Shown piece by piece: positions 1 to 7,628 of a DNA stretch of 11,974 nt. Below the pieces are notes generated by a model. The model made no database searches. It saw only the letters and a list, made by a program, of their open reading frames with translations, and was not told the DNA's origin. This DNA is from Actinomycetes bacterium. Lineage in GTDB: Bacteria > Actinomycetota > Acidimicrobiia > Acidimicrobiales > RAAP-2. Position 1 is the first letter of the stretch, and each line of letters starts with the position of its first letter. The translations under genes and the position numbers were made by a program. The stretch spans positions 1 to 11,974 of the forward strand of contig JAJYYT010000028.1 of NCBI GenBank assembly GCA_021800645.1, in the 5' to 3' direction.

Positions 1-2
1 AG

Positions 3-356
3 GCGGTGCTGGGCGACGTGGAGGCCGTCGAGGTGAAGCGGGCCGTCGACAAGTACACGGCCGTCTCGGTCCACCCCTCGGTCGCCCGCCAGCGCATCCG
101 GGAGGGCGCAGCTCGGGCGCTCGGGCGTCTGGGTGACTTCACGCCCTACCAGGTGGAGACGCCCACCAGCTTGCGAGTCGTTTGGAACTCCACCTCGACG
201 GCGGCCCTGTGCGCCAACATCCCCGGCGTCACTCGCGTCGCCCCGCGCGAGGTGGCTTACACCTCGAGCGACGTGCCCGCCCTTTACCGACTGCTTCGGG
301 TCTTCCTCTCCCTCGGCACGGCTGCCCTGGCCGCCAACGCCTACACGTATGACTGA
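3..356 (+). CDS. D-aminopeptidase, peptidase family M55 (DppA-like), 3' end only
   Basis: The gene enters from the left edge, so only about the last 117 codons are present; the GTG at 6 is an internal codon, not a start. The visible part matches my memory of the C-terminal half of DppA-type M55 zinc D-aminopeptidases: VEVKRAV, then a conserved stretch with VHPSVARQRIREGAARAL, then YQVETPTSLRV, a strand-rich segment with IPGVTRVAPREVAYTSSD, and a final YRLLRVFLSLG helix. M55 enzymes are decameric and release N-terminal D-amino acids from peptides such as D-Ala-D-Ala. The metal-binding N-terminal half is outside the window, so activity cannot be judged. The TGA lies 25 bases before the next start, so it is probably co-transcribed with the S15 hydrolase and the PucR regulator. 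The family call is fairly firm; the substrate is not known. Confidence 0.85.
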   Translation, partial: AVLGDVEAVEVKRAVDKYTAVSVHPSVARQRIREGAARALGRLGDFTPYQVETPTSLRVVWNSTSTAALCANIPGVTRVAPREVAYTSSDVPALYRLLRVFLSLGTAALAANAYTYD

Positions 357-381
357 CCGTCCACCGAGGGAAGGAGCCCCC

Positions 382-2082
382 ATGCCCGAGGACAGCGAGG
401 AAACCGCCACCCCCTTCCGCCGCTGGACGGCACGCATCGAGCAGTTGGCCAACCGGCGCGTCTTCGAGGTCGGCATCCCGATGCGCGACGGGATCGAGCT
501 GGCGGCCGACGTATACCTGCCAGACGATGAGCCTCTCGGGCCTGTGCCAGCCGTGGTGGAGGTCACGCCCTACAACAAGGACAACGAGGCCATCATGGCC
601 GACGACGCCGAGCTGTGGCGGTCCAACGGCTACGTCTTCGTCGCTGTGGACGTCCGGGGCCGGGGCAAGTCCGAAGGCAAATGGCTCGCATTCGTCAACG
701 ATCCGAAGGACGTCCACGACACCATTGAGTGGGTGGCAGCCCAGCGCTGGTGCGACGGCAACGTCGGCACCACCGGGCTCAGCTACATGGGCTGGGTCCA
801 GTGGGCTGGCGCCTCCGAGCGGCCGCCTCACCTCAAGGCCATGATCTCGACCTCGGCAGCCGGCCGCTGGCAGCAGGAGATCCCGTACACCAACGGCGTC
901 TTCCAGCTCTACTTCGCCTGGTGGGCATACGCCACTCGCCGGCGTATCGAGGAGGCATACGGCGTGATGACCACCGACTGGGAGTCGGTCCTTCGCACGC
1001 TGCCCGTGGGTGCGCTGGGTTCGGTGATCGATGTTGCAGGCCCCAACTGGGAGCTTCTCGTCGGTCACGACACCCTGGACGACTTCTGGCAGGCGCTGCG
1101 CTACGATGACCGCTACCGGGAGATCGACGTGCCCTGCCTGCATGTGACCGGATGGTACGACCTCGAGGACCTGCTCGGCGCCTTCCATCACTACGAGGGC
1201 ATGCAGACCTCCCCCGCTCGGGAGCATCAGTACCTGCTGGTCGGCCCGTGGAGCCACGTGAAGTCGCGCTACCCCGACCGGGAGTGCGGCGGGCTCGACT
1301 TCGGCCCCGAGGCGGCGTGGGACATGGATGCCGAGCATCTCCGGTGGTTCGACCACTGGCTGAAGGGCAAGGACACCGGGCTGTCGTCGGTGAAGCGGGT
1401 ACGGGTGTTCGAGCCCGGCCGTAACACCTGGCGGGGCGCCGATTCCTGGCCCCTGTCGAACGGCGAGCGAGTCCTCTACCTCGCCCCTGGGCGCCTGGAG
1501 GGCCGCCCGCCCGCCGAGGAGGCCGCCACCTCGTACCGTTACGACCCGAGGGATCCGGTCACCACGCCGATGGACATCCGCAGGTACCCGTTCGAGGACG
1601 TCACCATGGAGCAGACGGCGACCGAGGCCCGCGGGGACGTGGTCTGCTTCACCAGCGACCCCTTGAAGGAGGAGCTCACCGTTTCGGGATGGGCGACGCT
1701 CGAGCTGTTCGCCTCCACCGACGGCAGCGACACCGATTGGCACGTGAAGCTGACCGATGTTCACCCCGACGGGCGCTCGTTCCGGGTCACCCAGGGCTGC
1801 CTGCGCGGCGCTTGTTACCGCTCGCTCGAGAAGCCCGAGCCGCTGGTGCCCGGCCAGACGCACCGCTTCGAGGTGGAGCTGTGGCCAACCCACCACGTGT
1901 TCCTCCCCGGCCACCGGGTCCGGGTGACGGTGACGAGCAGCGACTTCCCCTGGTTCGCCCGGTCCCTCAACCGCTTCGGCCACTTCGCCGAGATGGCCGA
2001 GCCCCGGGTTGCCCTCAACACCGTCCACCACGGCGGCGCCCGCGCCTCGCGGCTGCGCTTGCCGGTCGACACGGGCCGATGA
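382..2082 (+). CDS. CocE/NonD family serine hydrolase (X-Pro dipeptidyl-peptidase S15 type)
   Basis: This 566-residue alpha/beta hydrolase is about the family's usual length. The ATG at 382 was chosen because AAGGAG at 371-376 stands 5 bases before it and the S15 domain starts soon after (VGIPMRDGIELAADVYLP near residue 35); the open frame to the left is only overlap with the M55 gene. Visible landmarks are VDVRGRGKSEG, the nucleophile elbow GLSYMG with Ser134, GWYD with Asp260, and GPWSH with His292. That order and spacing fit the Ser-Asp-His triad of cocaine esterase and related acyl hydrolases. A C-terminal jelly-roll follows from about residue 420 (FTSDPL, WATLELFAST, and a late VRVTVTSSDFPWFARSLNR). 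No signal peptide is seen, so it is likely cytoplasmic. Its place between an M55 peptidase and a regulator favours a peptide or amide substrate, but members also act on esters and beta-lactams. Confidence 0.9.
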   Translation: MPEDSEETATPFRRWTARIEQLANRRVFEVGIPMRDGIELAADVYLPDDEPLGPVPAVVEVTPYNKDNEAIMADDAELWRSNGYVFVAVDVRGRGKSEGKWLAFVNDPKDVHDTIEWVAAQRWCDGNVGTTGLSYMGWVQWAGASERPPHLKAMISTSAAGRWQQEIPYTNGVFQLYFAWWAYATRRRIEEAYGVMTTDWESVLRTLPVGALGSVIDVAGPNWELLVGHDTLDDFWQALRYDDRYREIDVPCLHVTGWYDLEDLLGAFHHYEGMQTSPAREHQYLLVGPWSHVKSRYPDRECGGLDFGPEAAWDMDAEHLRWFDHWLKGKDTGLSSVKRVRVFEPGRNTWRGADSWPLSNGERVLYLAPGRLEGRPPAEEAATSYRYDPRDPVTTPMDIRRYPFEDVTMEQTATEARGDVVCFTSDPLKEELTVSGWATLELFASTDGSDTDWHVKLTDVHPDGRSFRVTQGCLRGACYRSLEKPEPLVPGQTHRFEVELWPTHHVFLPGHRVRVTVTSSDFPWFARSLNRFGHFAEMAEPRVALNTVHHGGARASRLRLPVDTGR

Positions 2083-3719
2083 ACAACCCCTTGCACCCAG
2101 GGGTCTCCCTGGCGCGGATCCTCTCTGTCCTCGGTCCGAGCCTCCTCGATTCGCGCTGGCTCCCCCCGGGTAGTGGCGGTGATGTCCTCGATATCGTCAT
2201 CTGGGACGCCGTGGACGAGCCGTCCGTGGCCCAGGGCGACTTGGTGCTCGGCGTGGGCATTCGCGAGGCCAAGGAGCACTGGGATCTGGTCCGGCGGCTG
2301 GCCGGCACCGGCTGCGCCGGCCTCGTGCTGAAGGGGACGGGCGGCCGGCAGGAGCCGCTCGACGACGTCGTCGTGGCCGCGGCCGACGCCGCCGGGGTGC
2401 CGCTGGTGCAGCTGACCAACGGGGCCTCCTGGGAGCAGATCGTGGTCATGATCCGCTCGCTCATCATCTCGGGGACACCGAGGTCCGAAGACCAGGCGAC
2501 CGGCACGAAGACCGACCTCTTCGCTCTGGCCGAGGTGGTGAGCGCCATGCTCGGGGCGCCGGTCACCATCGAGGACCGCTCCTCGCGGGTGCTCGCCTTC
2601 TCTGAGAATCAGAGCGACGTGGACGAGGCGCGAGCCGAGACCGTCCTCGGCCGCCAGGTGCCCGAACGCTTGATCCAGGCGCTGAGCGACCGCGGCATCT
2701 TCCGACGCCTGGCCCAGGACACCCGTCCGGTCTTCATCGAGGGCCTTTACGACGGCATGAAGGCCCGCACGGCGGTGAGCGTGCGGGCCGGCCAGGACGT
2801 GCTCGGCTCCATTTGGGTGGCGACCGACGAGCGGCTGTCGGCGGAGCGAGAGCAGTGGCTCATGGACGCCGCCCGCCTGGTCGCCTTCCACCTGCTGCGC
2901 CTGCGGTCCGTGAGCGACATGCGGCAGCGCACGCGCTCGGATCACCTGTCCACCCTGCTGCAAGGCGGCCACGCCGCCCTGGAGATGGCCAGGTGGCTCG
3001 GCCTCGGGGCAGGTCCTTGCTGCGTGGTGGCCGCGACCACCCACCGGACCGAGAGCGTGCTGGCCGAGGTCGAGCTGCAGCGGCTCGAGACCTCGCTGTC
3101 GGTGCACCTGAAGGCGGTGCGGCCACGCTCGGCCGTGGCGCGGGTGCACGACGTCGTCTACGCCGTGCTCGCCCCCCTGGACGAGCTGGACGAGACCGGC
3201 CGGGGTCCGGCCGCCCTCATGCAGGACTTCATCGACTACACCGACCCCTCGGGCGCCTACCTGGTGGGCATCGGCCGGCCGACGCGCTCGTTCGCCGACA
3301 TCGGCCGGTCACGGACGGACGCCGACAAGACCCTCCGGGTGCTGCAAAACGACCCTCGGGGCCGCAAGGTCAGCGTGGCCCGCTTTGTGGACGTGCAGGT
3401 CGACTCCCTGCTGCTGCGCCTGGTCGACCTGGTGGAGGAAGACGAGGACATGGCGTTCGGGCCGCTTGCCGCCCTGGCCGCCTACGACCAGCGTCACCAC
3501 GCCAACATGCTCGAGACCCTGATGGCGTTCTTGGACTCCTTCGGGGATGTACCGCTAGCGGCCAAGTCGGTGCACGTGCACGCCAACACCTTCCGGTACC
3601 GGCTACGACGGCTGAGCGTAATCAGCGGCATCGACCTAGAGAGCCCCGAGACACGGTTCGGGGTCATGCTGCGGCTCCGGATCTGGAAGTTGGCTCAGCA
3701 CGGTGAAGGGCGTCGTTGA
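2079..3719 (+). CDS. PucR/CdaR-type transcriptional regulator
   Basis: The 546-residue protein has the usual three-part PucR layout. An N-terminal PucR domain (about residues 10-130) contains DAVDEPSVAQGDLVLGVG, GCAGLVLKG and AGVPLVQL. A GAF-like middle (about 145-275) contains MLGAPVTIEDRSSRVLAF and VRAGQDVLGSIWV. A C-terminal helix-turn-helix of the PucR_C/HTH_30 type (about 478-535) contains LAAKSVHVHANTFRYRLRRL. The ATG at 2079 overlaps the hydrolase TGA as ATGA, so translation is probably coupled, and no separate ribosome binding site is evident. PucR-family proteins usually respond to a small metabolite and control nearby catabolic genes. I infer that this one controls the M55-S15 operon, but the operon promoter is outside the window, so no operator can be shown. 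Confidence 0.9.
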   Translation: MNNPLHPGVSLARILSVLGPSLLDSRWLPPGSGGDVLDIVIWDAVDEPSVAQGDLVLGVGIREAKEHWDLVRRLAGTGCAGLVLKGTGGRQEPLDDVVVAAADAAGVPLVQLTNGASWEQIVVMIRSLIISGTPRSEDQATGTKTDLFALAEVVSAMLGAPVTIEDRSSRVLAFSENQSDVDEARAETVLGRQVPERLIQALSDRGIFRRLAQDTRPVFIEGLYDGMKARTAVSVRAGQDVLGSIWVATDERLSAEREQWLMDAARLVAFHLLRLRSVSDMRQRTRSDHLSTLLQGGHAALEMARWLGLGAGPCCVVAATTHRTESVLAEVELQRLETSLSVHLKAVRPRSAVARVHDVVYAVLAPLDELDETGRGPAALMQDFIDYTDPSGAYLVGIGRPTRSFADIGRSRTDADKTLRVLQNDPRGRKVSVARFVDVQVDSLLLRLVDLVEEDEDMAFGPLAALAAYDQRHHANMLETLMAFLDSFGDVPLAAKSVHVHANTFRYRLRRLSVISGIDLESPETRFGVMLRLRIWKLAQHGEGRR

Positions 3720-4142
3720 CGAGCCCCAAGCGTCCGAGGTCGATCCGACATTCGCGGCCGGCCGCGGGGTCGACGACGCGCACGGTGGTGCGCCGCCTGC
3801 CTGCCTGATCGGGTGAGCAGCCCGATTTTCGCCACGCTGAGGCCCTGGCCAGACTCAGGTGCGGATCGGGATCTTCGGCCATGGGCGCGGGCCAACTCTC
3901 CCCGAGACCTTCGAGGGGGTTGGGCCGGACCTTCTCACAGATCTGGCCGATCCGCGCGTGGGGTCGCTCGTCACCGGTGTGCTCGACGCCGAGCTCGACG
4001 GCAGAAGCGATGTCGTTGTGCGCAGTCCTGCGCGACCCCCCGCCGCCCGAGCGGCGGTGCGCTCGCCGTCACGGGCCATACACATCTCCGCAGAAGCTCT
4101 CTCATTTGGATCACTGAGACGTCGATTTGGGCGCTGAGGGGA
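3720..4142. other. Convergent intergenic gap without a convincing gene
   Basis: These 423 bases lie between the ends of the convergent pucR and sigma genes. They hold a perfect 14-bp palindrome of CG-rich sequence at 3753-3766 and two compact hairpins at 4020-4057, listed separately. Short open frames exist on both strands but none has a ribosome binding site, a recognisable domain or steady codon use. One minus-strand frame near 3720-3800 reads ECRIDLGRLGLV, loosely like the start of an IS21-type integrase core; it is too short and isolated to call. The base composition becomes less GC-rich from about 4080 to 4145. Confidence 0.6.
4020..4057. terminator. Two adjacent hairpins, likely bidirectional terminator
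   Basis: GCGCAG (4020-4025) pairs with CTGCGC (4028-4033) around a 2-base loop. CCGCCGC (4040-4046) pairs perfectly with GCGGCGG (4051-4057) around the loop CCGA. They sit between two convergent genes, where a terminator is expected. Neither side has a T-run, as is common in high-GC actinobacteria. The first stem has an impractically small loop and would open by a base pair or two. Confidence 0.4.
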
Positions 4143-4154
4143 TCAGATCGACGT
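4119..4154 (-). terminator. 8-bp inverted repeat spanning the sigma-gene stop codon
   Basis: ACGTCGAT at 4119-4126 is the exact reverse complement of ATCGACGT at 4147-4154, with 20 bases between. The sigma gene's TGA (4143-4145) lies in the loop side. It could be a weak terminator stem for the sigma mRNA or a protein-binding site; the long loop makes either uncertain. Confidence 0.3.
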
Positions 4155-6281
4155 GTGAGATCCGCCTGAGATGAGCGAGGGATCGGTGGTGGGGTGCGAC
4201 ACGACCTCAGCTGTCCCCTGTGGGCTCGTCTGCGTGGTTGCCGTCGACGTTGCCGTTGATGCTGTCGCGGGTGCAGTGCCGGCTGCTGTCGGGGAAGAGG
4301 GGGCTCCAGCGATGGATGTGGTCGCAGCGCTCGACGTCGGCGCGCTCGCTGTCTGTGCGCTCGCTGAACTGGAATTCTGCAGGAAGACCACGGTGAGCGA
4401 CCCCGTCTTCGCCTGCTGGACCTGCACCTCGGCGACGAAGTCCTGGGGAAGGCCCCACGGGAGCCGGCCGCCCGGAAGGGCGGTGCCCGCGAGCTGGGTC
4501 ACGTTGCCACGGAAGAGGTAGCCGTCCGCGCCTGTGGACGTCCGGAACGGCTGTGCGACGAGGGAGCCCACGAGCTGGACCTCGGCACCTGTTGTGCCGG
4601 TCAGGTCCACCGCGAGGACGGAGCCCCCTTGCGCGAGGCACGTGCCGACCCTCACGTGGACGGGGGCTGTCGATCCCGAGGTCGGCTTCACGAGGGCGGT
4701 CCCCGAGAAGGCGGGGGAACCGGTGGCCGTCGCCAAGCTGAGCGAGCCGGTGCTCAAGATGGCGTCGAGCGCCGACGAGCTGAGTGCGGGAACCGACGTC
4801 GGTGCGGTGACCCCGGGGAACCCTGTGACGCCTGCACAGGTCCCGACCGGGAGCGCGACGGCGGCGCCAGTCGCGCGAGGGGCGGAGCTCGTCGGTGACG
4901 TCGTGACCAGCGGCGTCGCTCCCGTGCCGCTGGCCCCCTTCGCTGCCGAGCCGGTCAAGCTGGAGGCCGAGGCCGAGCTGGCAGACGCCGCTGCCGGGCT
5001 CGAGGCTGGGGGGCTGGTCGTGGACCCGGCCGTTCCAGTCGCTCCGGACGTGGAGGATGGCGCGGTGGGGGTCGAGGCCGACGAGCTGCTGGCTGACGAG
5101 CTGCTGGCTGACGAGGTGGCGGGGGCCGAGACGACGTACGCGGCGGCCGTGGCGGCGAGCGTCAGCCACGCGGGGGCCGCGAAGTGGTACTTCGGTGAAG
5201 GGCTCCCCGACGTGGTCGACGGGGTCGAGGACGTCGTCGTCGGCACGCTCGCGGAGGAAGACGAGCTCGACGGCGACGGGCCAGCCGAAGACGGTGTCGC
5301 CGATGTCGTGGCCGCGGGGAGCGCGCTCACGAACTGGGTGTGCGGGGCAGTCGGGGTCGCTGTGGAGCCGGACAGGGCGGCGGGGGCCGCCAGGCCCCCG
5401 GCCGTCGCGAGGCTGGCCACGATCCCGAGCACGACCGAGCCCTTGCCCGGCGCGGCGGTGGCAGAGGCGACGGCGGCCTGGCCCAGCGGGGTCGCCGAGA
5501 CCTGGGTGAGGAGCTGGAGCCCCGCCTGCACCGGCGTGCCTGCGATCGCAGAGGCGGCCGACGTGCCGGTCGCAGGGGTGCTCGCGGCGAGCGCGTGCGC
5601 GCCCGCCTCGCGCGCGGCGGGGTGGCCCACGCCTGCGAGCACGCGGCGCAACGCGGCCCGGACCCCGGCGGCGAGCACGAGCGGCGCGGCGGCCCACGCG
5701 CCCTTCACGGCGTCCTCCGACTCGAGGGCGCTCTGCAGCGCCGCACGGGCGCGGCGCACGCGGGTCCTGGCGTTCGTCTCGGTGATGCCCAGCGCGCCGG
5801 CGACCTCCTCGTAGGGACGGCCGTCGACGAGGCGCAGCTCGAACGCCCTGCGCTGGGTCTCGGGCAGCCGGGCGATCGCCCGCTGGACCGCGGCGAGCGC
5901 GACGTGGTCGGACGCGGGCTGCTCGTGCTCGTCGGGATGGCTCTCCGCCACCCAGTCGCTGAGCGGGACCGTCGGCTTGCGCCGGGAAGGGATGTCCGCG
6001 CAGACGTGGATGAGGATCGTGTTGAGCCAGGCGCCGAGGCGCCAGTCGCCCGTGTCCCCGAAGCGGTCCAGCGCGAGCAGCGCGCGCAAGAGCGTCTCTT
6101 GGACGGCGTCCTTGGCGTCCTCGGGGTTGCCGAGCCGGTTACGCGCGGTGGCGAGCAGCGAGCGGTAGTGGGTCCGGACGATCTCCTCGAACGCCTCGCG
6201 GTCGCCGCAGCGGTGCGCGGACACGAGGCGGATCGCGCTCGCCTCCTCGGTGCTCGCGACGTCGGTCGGCGCTAAGGCCAT
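4143..6281 (-). CDS. ECF sigma factor fused to a long, probably membrane-tethered C-terminal extension
   Basis: The 712-residue product starts with an ECF sigma factor. Region 2 (about 18-105) shows AFEEIVRTHYRSLLATARN, DAKDAVQETLLRAL and GAWLNTILIHVCAD. Region 4 (about 128-185) shows RLPETQRRAFELRLVDG, PYEEVAGALGITETNARTRVRRARAAL. After it come a hydrophobic stretch at 198-217, a likely transmembrane helix at 282-305 (SVVLGIVASLATAGGLAAP), Ser/Thr/Ala/Pro-rich linkers (about 305-470 and 637-690), and a beta-rich domain at about 474-637 with Cys482 and Cys548. No zinc-finger anti-sigma motif is seen and no separate anti-sigma gene adjoins. AGGGAG (6289-6294) lies 7 bases before the ATG. ECF groups with fused membrane and extracytoplasmic domains are known (ECF52 and ECF53 types). 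I infer that the extension holds or tunes the sigma at the membrane. The sigma call is firm; the extension's role is open. Confidence 0.88.
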   Translation of the reverse strand: MALAPTDVASTEEASAIRLVSAHRCGDREAFEEIVRTHYRSLLATARNRLGNPEDAKDAVQETLLRALLALDRFGDTGDWRLGAWLNTILIHVCADIPSRRKPTVPLSDWVAESHPDEHEQPASDHVALAAVQRAIARLPETQRRAFELRLVDGRPYEEVAGALGITETNARTRVRRARAALQSALESEDAVKGAWAAAPLVLAAGVRAALRRVLAGVGHPAAREAGAHALAASTPATGTSAASAIAGTPVQAGLQLLTQVSATPLGQAAVASATAAPGKGSVVLGIVASLATAGGLAAPAALSGSTATPTAPHTQFVSALPAATTSATPSSAGPSPSSSSSSASVPTTTSSTPSTTSGSPSPKYHFAAPAWLTLAATAAAYVVSAPATSSASSSSASSSSASTPTAPSSTSGATGTAGSTTSPPASSPAAASASSASASSLTGSAAKGASGTGATPLVTTSPTSSAPRATGAAVALPVGTCAGVTGFPGVTAPTSVPALSSSALDAILSTGSLSLATATGSPAFSGTALVKPTSGSTAPVHVRVGTCLAQGGSVLAVDLTGTTGAEVQLVGSLVAQPFRTSTGADGYLFRGNVTQLAGTALPGGRLPWGLPQDFVAEVQVQQAKTGSLTVVFLQNSSSASAQTASAPTSSAATTSIAGAPSSPTAAGTAPATASTATSTATTQTSPQGTAEVVSHPTTDPSLISGGSHTSI
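5081..5115 (-). repeat. 15-bp tandem duplication in the Ser-rich linker of the sigma gene
   Basis: ACGAGCTGCTGGCTG occurs at 5081-5095 and again at 5096-5110, followed by a further ACGAG. On the coding strand it gives the repeated Ser-rich ASSSS blocks near residues 390-402. The length is a multiple of three, so copy number can change the linker length without breaking the frame. Confidence 0.8.
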
Positions 6282-6628
6282 CGCTGATCTCCCTGGACTG
6301 GGCGGCCAGGCCGCCGCGACCCGTCTCCGGCTCGCTCACGGTCCCTCGCTCGAGCCCCATTGACTCCGATACTGCCGAACTGCGCAACTGCTCGCCTGGC
6401 AGGCCCTTCGGCCATCGATGGGGCCGTCCCCCGACATCCCCAATGTACTCGGCCTCGCGGCGCCGATCCCGTCATTGTGCGGCGCCAGACCGGTGAAAGC
6501 GGCGCCGCTTGCATCACCCGACACGCGTCAGACCCGCGCAGTGACACGGTAACGGGCCGCGGCGGCGCCCGTCAACGAGCTCTCATTGCCGCACCGCGGC
6601 GCGCGAGCGTGCCGTAACGTCACGTCCG
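6282..6628. promoter_or_regulatory. Divergent control region between the sigma gene and the PIG-L gene
   Basis: These 347 bases have no supported gene and are less GC-rich than the flanks. They must hold the start signals of both divergent genes. Weak minus-strand candidates for the sigma gene are TACATT as a -10 (6442-6447) and TTGACG-17-TTACCG (6570-6575 and 6547-6552); both would leave long leaders. I did not see a clear ECF-type GGAAC/CGTC pair near the sigma gene that would argue for autoregulation. An inverted repeat, ACGGGC (6552-6557) with GCCCGT (6567-6572), lies within the second candidate. Confidence 0.4.
6615..6620 (+). promoter_or_regulatory. -10 box of a predicted leaderless promoter for the PIG-L gene
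   Basis: TAACGT fits the actinobacterial TANNNT -10 pattern and ends 8 bases before the ATG at 6629. Transcription would start at or next to the A of the ATG. No Shine-Dalgarno sequence lies in that gap, which agrees with a leaderless mRNA. No good -35 is seen at the normal distance; TTGCCG at 6586-6591 is too far upstream. Confidence 0.4.
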
Positions 6629-7462
6629 ATGACTCCGCGGCTCACCTTGATGTGCGTGCACGCGCACCCCGACGACGAGGCGATCTCGACGGGGGGGATC
6701 CTCGCCCGCTACGCCGAAGAGGGTCACGAGACGATCCTGGTCACCTGCACCGACGGAGCGCTCGGCGACGCCCCCGGCGGCGTGAAGCCCGGTGAGCCCG
6801 GGCACACACCCGACGAGGTCGTCGTGTTGCGGCGCGCGGAGCTCGAGGCGAGCTGCGCCGCCCTCGGGGTCGGCCACCTCGAGCTCCTCGGCTACCGCGA
6901 CTCGGGGATGATGGGCTGGCCGCAGAACGACGCCCCCGGGGCGTTCTGGCACGCGAGCGTCGAGGAGGCCGCCGAGCGCGTGGGCGCGCTCATGGCGCGC
7001 TACCGACCCCAGGTCGTCGTCACCTACGACGCGAACGGCTTCTACGGCCACCCCGACCACATCCAGGCCCACCGGGTGACCGTCGGGGCCGTCGAGCGCA
7101 CCGGCATCCCCGAGAAGCTGTACTACCCGGCGGTCCCGCTCTCGGCGATCCCGCGGCTCGCAGAGAGGCTCGCCGCCCGCGGGGTCGAGGTCCCCTCGGG
7201 GATGGAGGACGCGCCCTTCGGCACGCCCGACGAGGAGATCGGGGCGGTGGTGGACTGCTCGGCCTTCAGCGCCGCCAAGTACGCGAGCCTCGCCGCCCAC
7301 GCGAGCCAGGCGGAGAACATCTTCTTCCTCTCCCTCGGTGAGGAGGTCTTCGGCCAGGTGTTCGGCGAGGAGGCCTTCGTCCGCGCGCTCGACCGGACCG
7401 GCCGGCCGTGCCCGGTCGGCGTCGAAGACGACCTCTTCGCGGGGCTGCGCCCACGCGACTGA
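6629..7462 (+). CDS. PIG-L/LmbE family zinc N-deacetylase (MshB- or Mca-like)
   Basis: The 277-residue protein opens with the metal motif HAHPDDEA (His13, Asp15, Asp16) followed by GGILARYAEEGHETILVTCT. It carries the second motif GHPDHIQAH at 140-148 after VVVTYDANGFY. In this family His13, Asp16 and a His of the second motif bind zinc and Asp15 acts as base. Related actinobacterial enzymes are MshB, which deacetylates GlcNAc-Ins in mycothiol synthesis, and Mca, which cleaves mycothiol S-conjugates during detoxification. LELLGYRDSGMMGW and TYDANGFYGHPDH are features both share, so I leave the exact role open. The ATG is preferred because the catalytic motif follows within 13 residues and a -10 box stands directly before it. 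It is soluble, with no signal peptide. Its stop codon lies inside a perfect hairpin. Confidence 0.87.
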   Translation: MTPRLTLMCVHAHPDDEAISTGGILARYAEEGHETILVTCTDGALGDAPGGVKPGEPGHTPDEVVVLRRAELEASCAALGVGHLELLGYRDSGMMGWPQNDAPGAFWHASVEEAAERVGALMARYRPQVVVTYDANGFYGHPDHIQAHRVTVGAVERTGIPEKLYYPAVPLSAIPRLAERLAARGVEVPSGMEDAPFGTPDEEIGAVVDCSAFSAAKYASLAAHASQAENIFFLSLGEEVFGQVFGEEAFVRALDRTGRPCPVGVEDDLFAGLRPRD

Positions 7463-7480
7463 CGTCCCTCGGCGTCAGTC
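7457..7480 (+). terminator. Hairpin terminator of the PIG-L gene
   Basis: GACTGACG (7457-7464) and CGTCAGTC (7473-7480) form a perfect 8-bp stem with an 8-base loop. The left arm includes the TGA stop of the PIG-L gene. There is no T-run, so it may work as an intrinsic high-GC terminator or as a 3'-end-protecting stem. It also lies downstream of the minus-strand yjbR gene and could serve both sides. Confidence 0.55.
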
Positions 7481-7628
7481 TCCGCGGGCGACGAGCACGA
7501 TCTCTCCGGTTCTGCCGCCACCGGGTCGCCCCGCGCCGCCGCCGCCGTCTTCGAGCCCGAGGCCGCGAGCCGTCAGCCTCCCGAACCCGAACTGCACAGG
7601 TGTCGCAGGTTCCCCCGGCGTCGGGCGG

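Noticed and set aside
133..381. Extended start of the S15 hydrolase 83 codons upstream
   Set aside because: The extension overlaps the M55 gene, is Arg/Pro/Ser-rich without structure, and the ATG at 382 has a proper ribosome binding site.
229..2031. Long minus-strand open frame of 600 codons opposite the S15 hydrolase
   Set aside because: It lies opposite a gene with a complete catalytic triad, has no domain, and is rich in His, Gly and Arg as expected from the antisense of a high-GC gene.
4534..5814. 426-codon plus-strand frame opposite the sigma gene extension
   Set aside because: Ala/Val/Glu-rich antisense of a Ser/Thr/Ala-rich tract, with no ribosome binding site or domain; the minus frame continues from a real sigma factor.
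7475..7628. Minus-strand frame ending GEIVLVARGD downstream of yjbR
   Set aside because: It has no ribosome binding site, begins inside yjbR, is mostly Gly-rich, and third positions are no better than background; nothing else is seen in 7481-7628.
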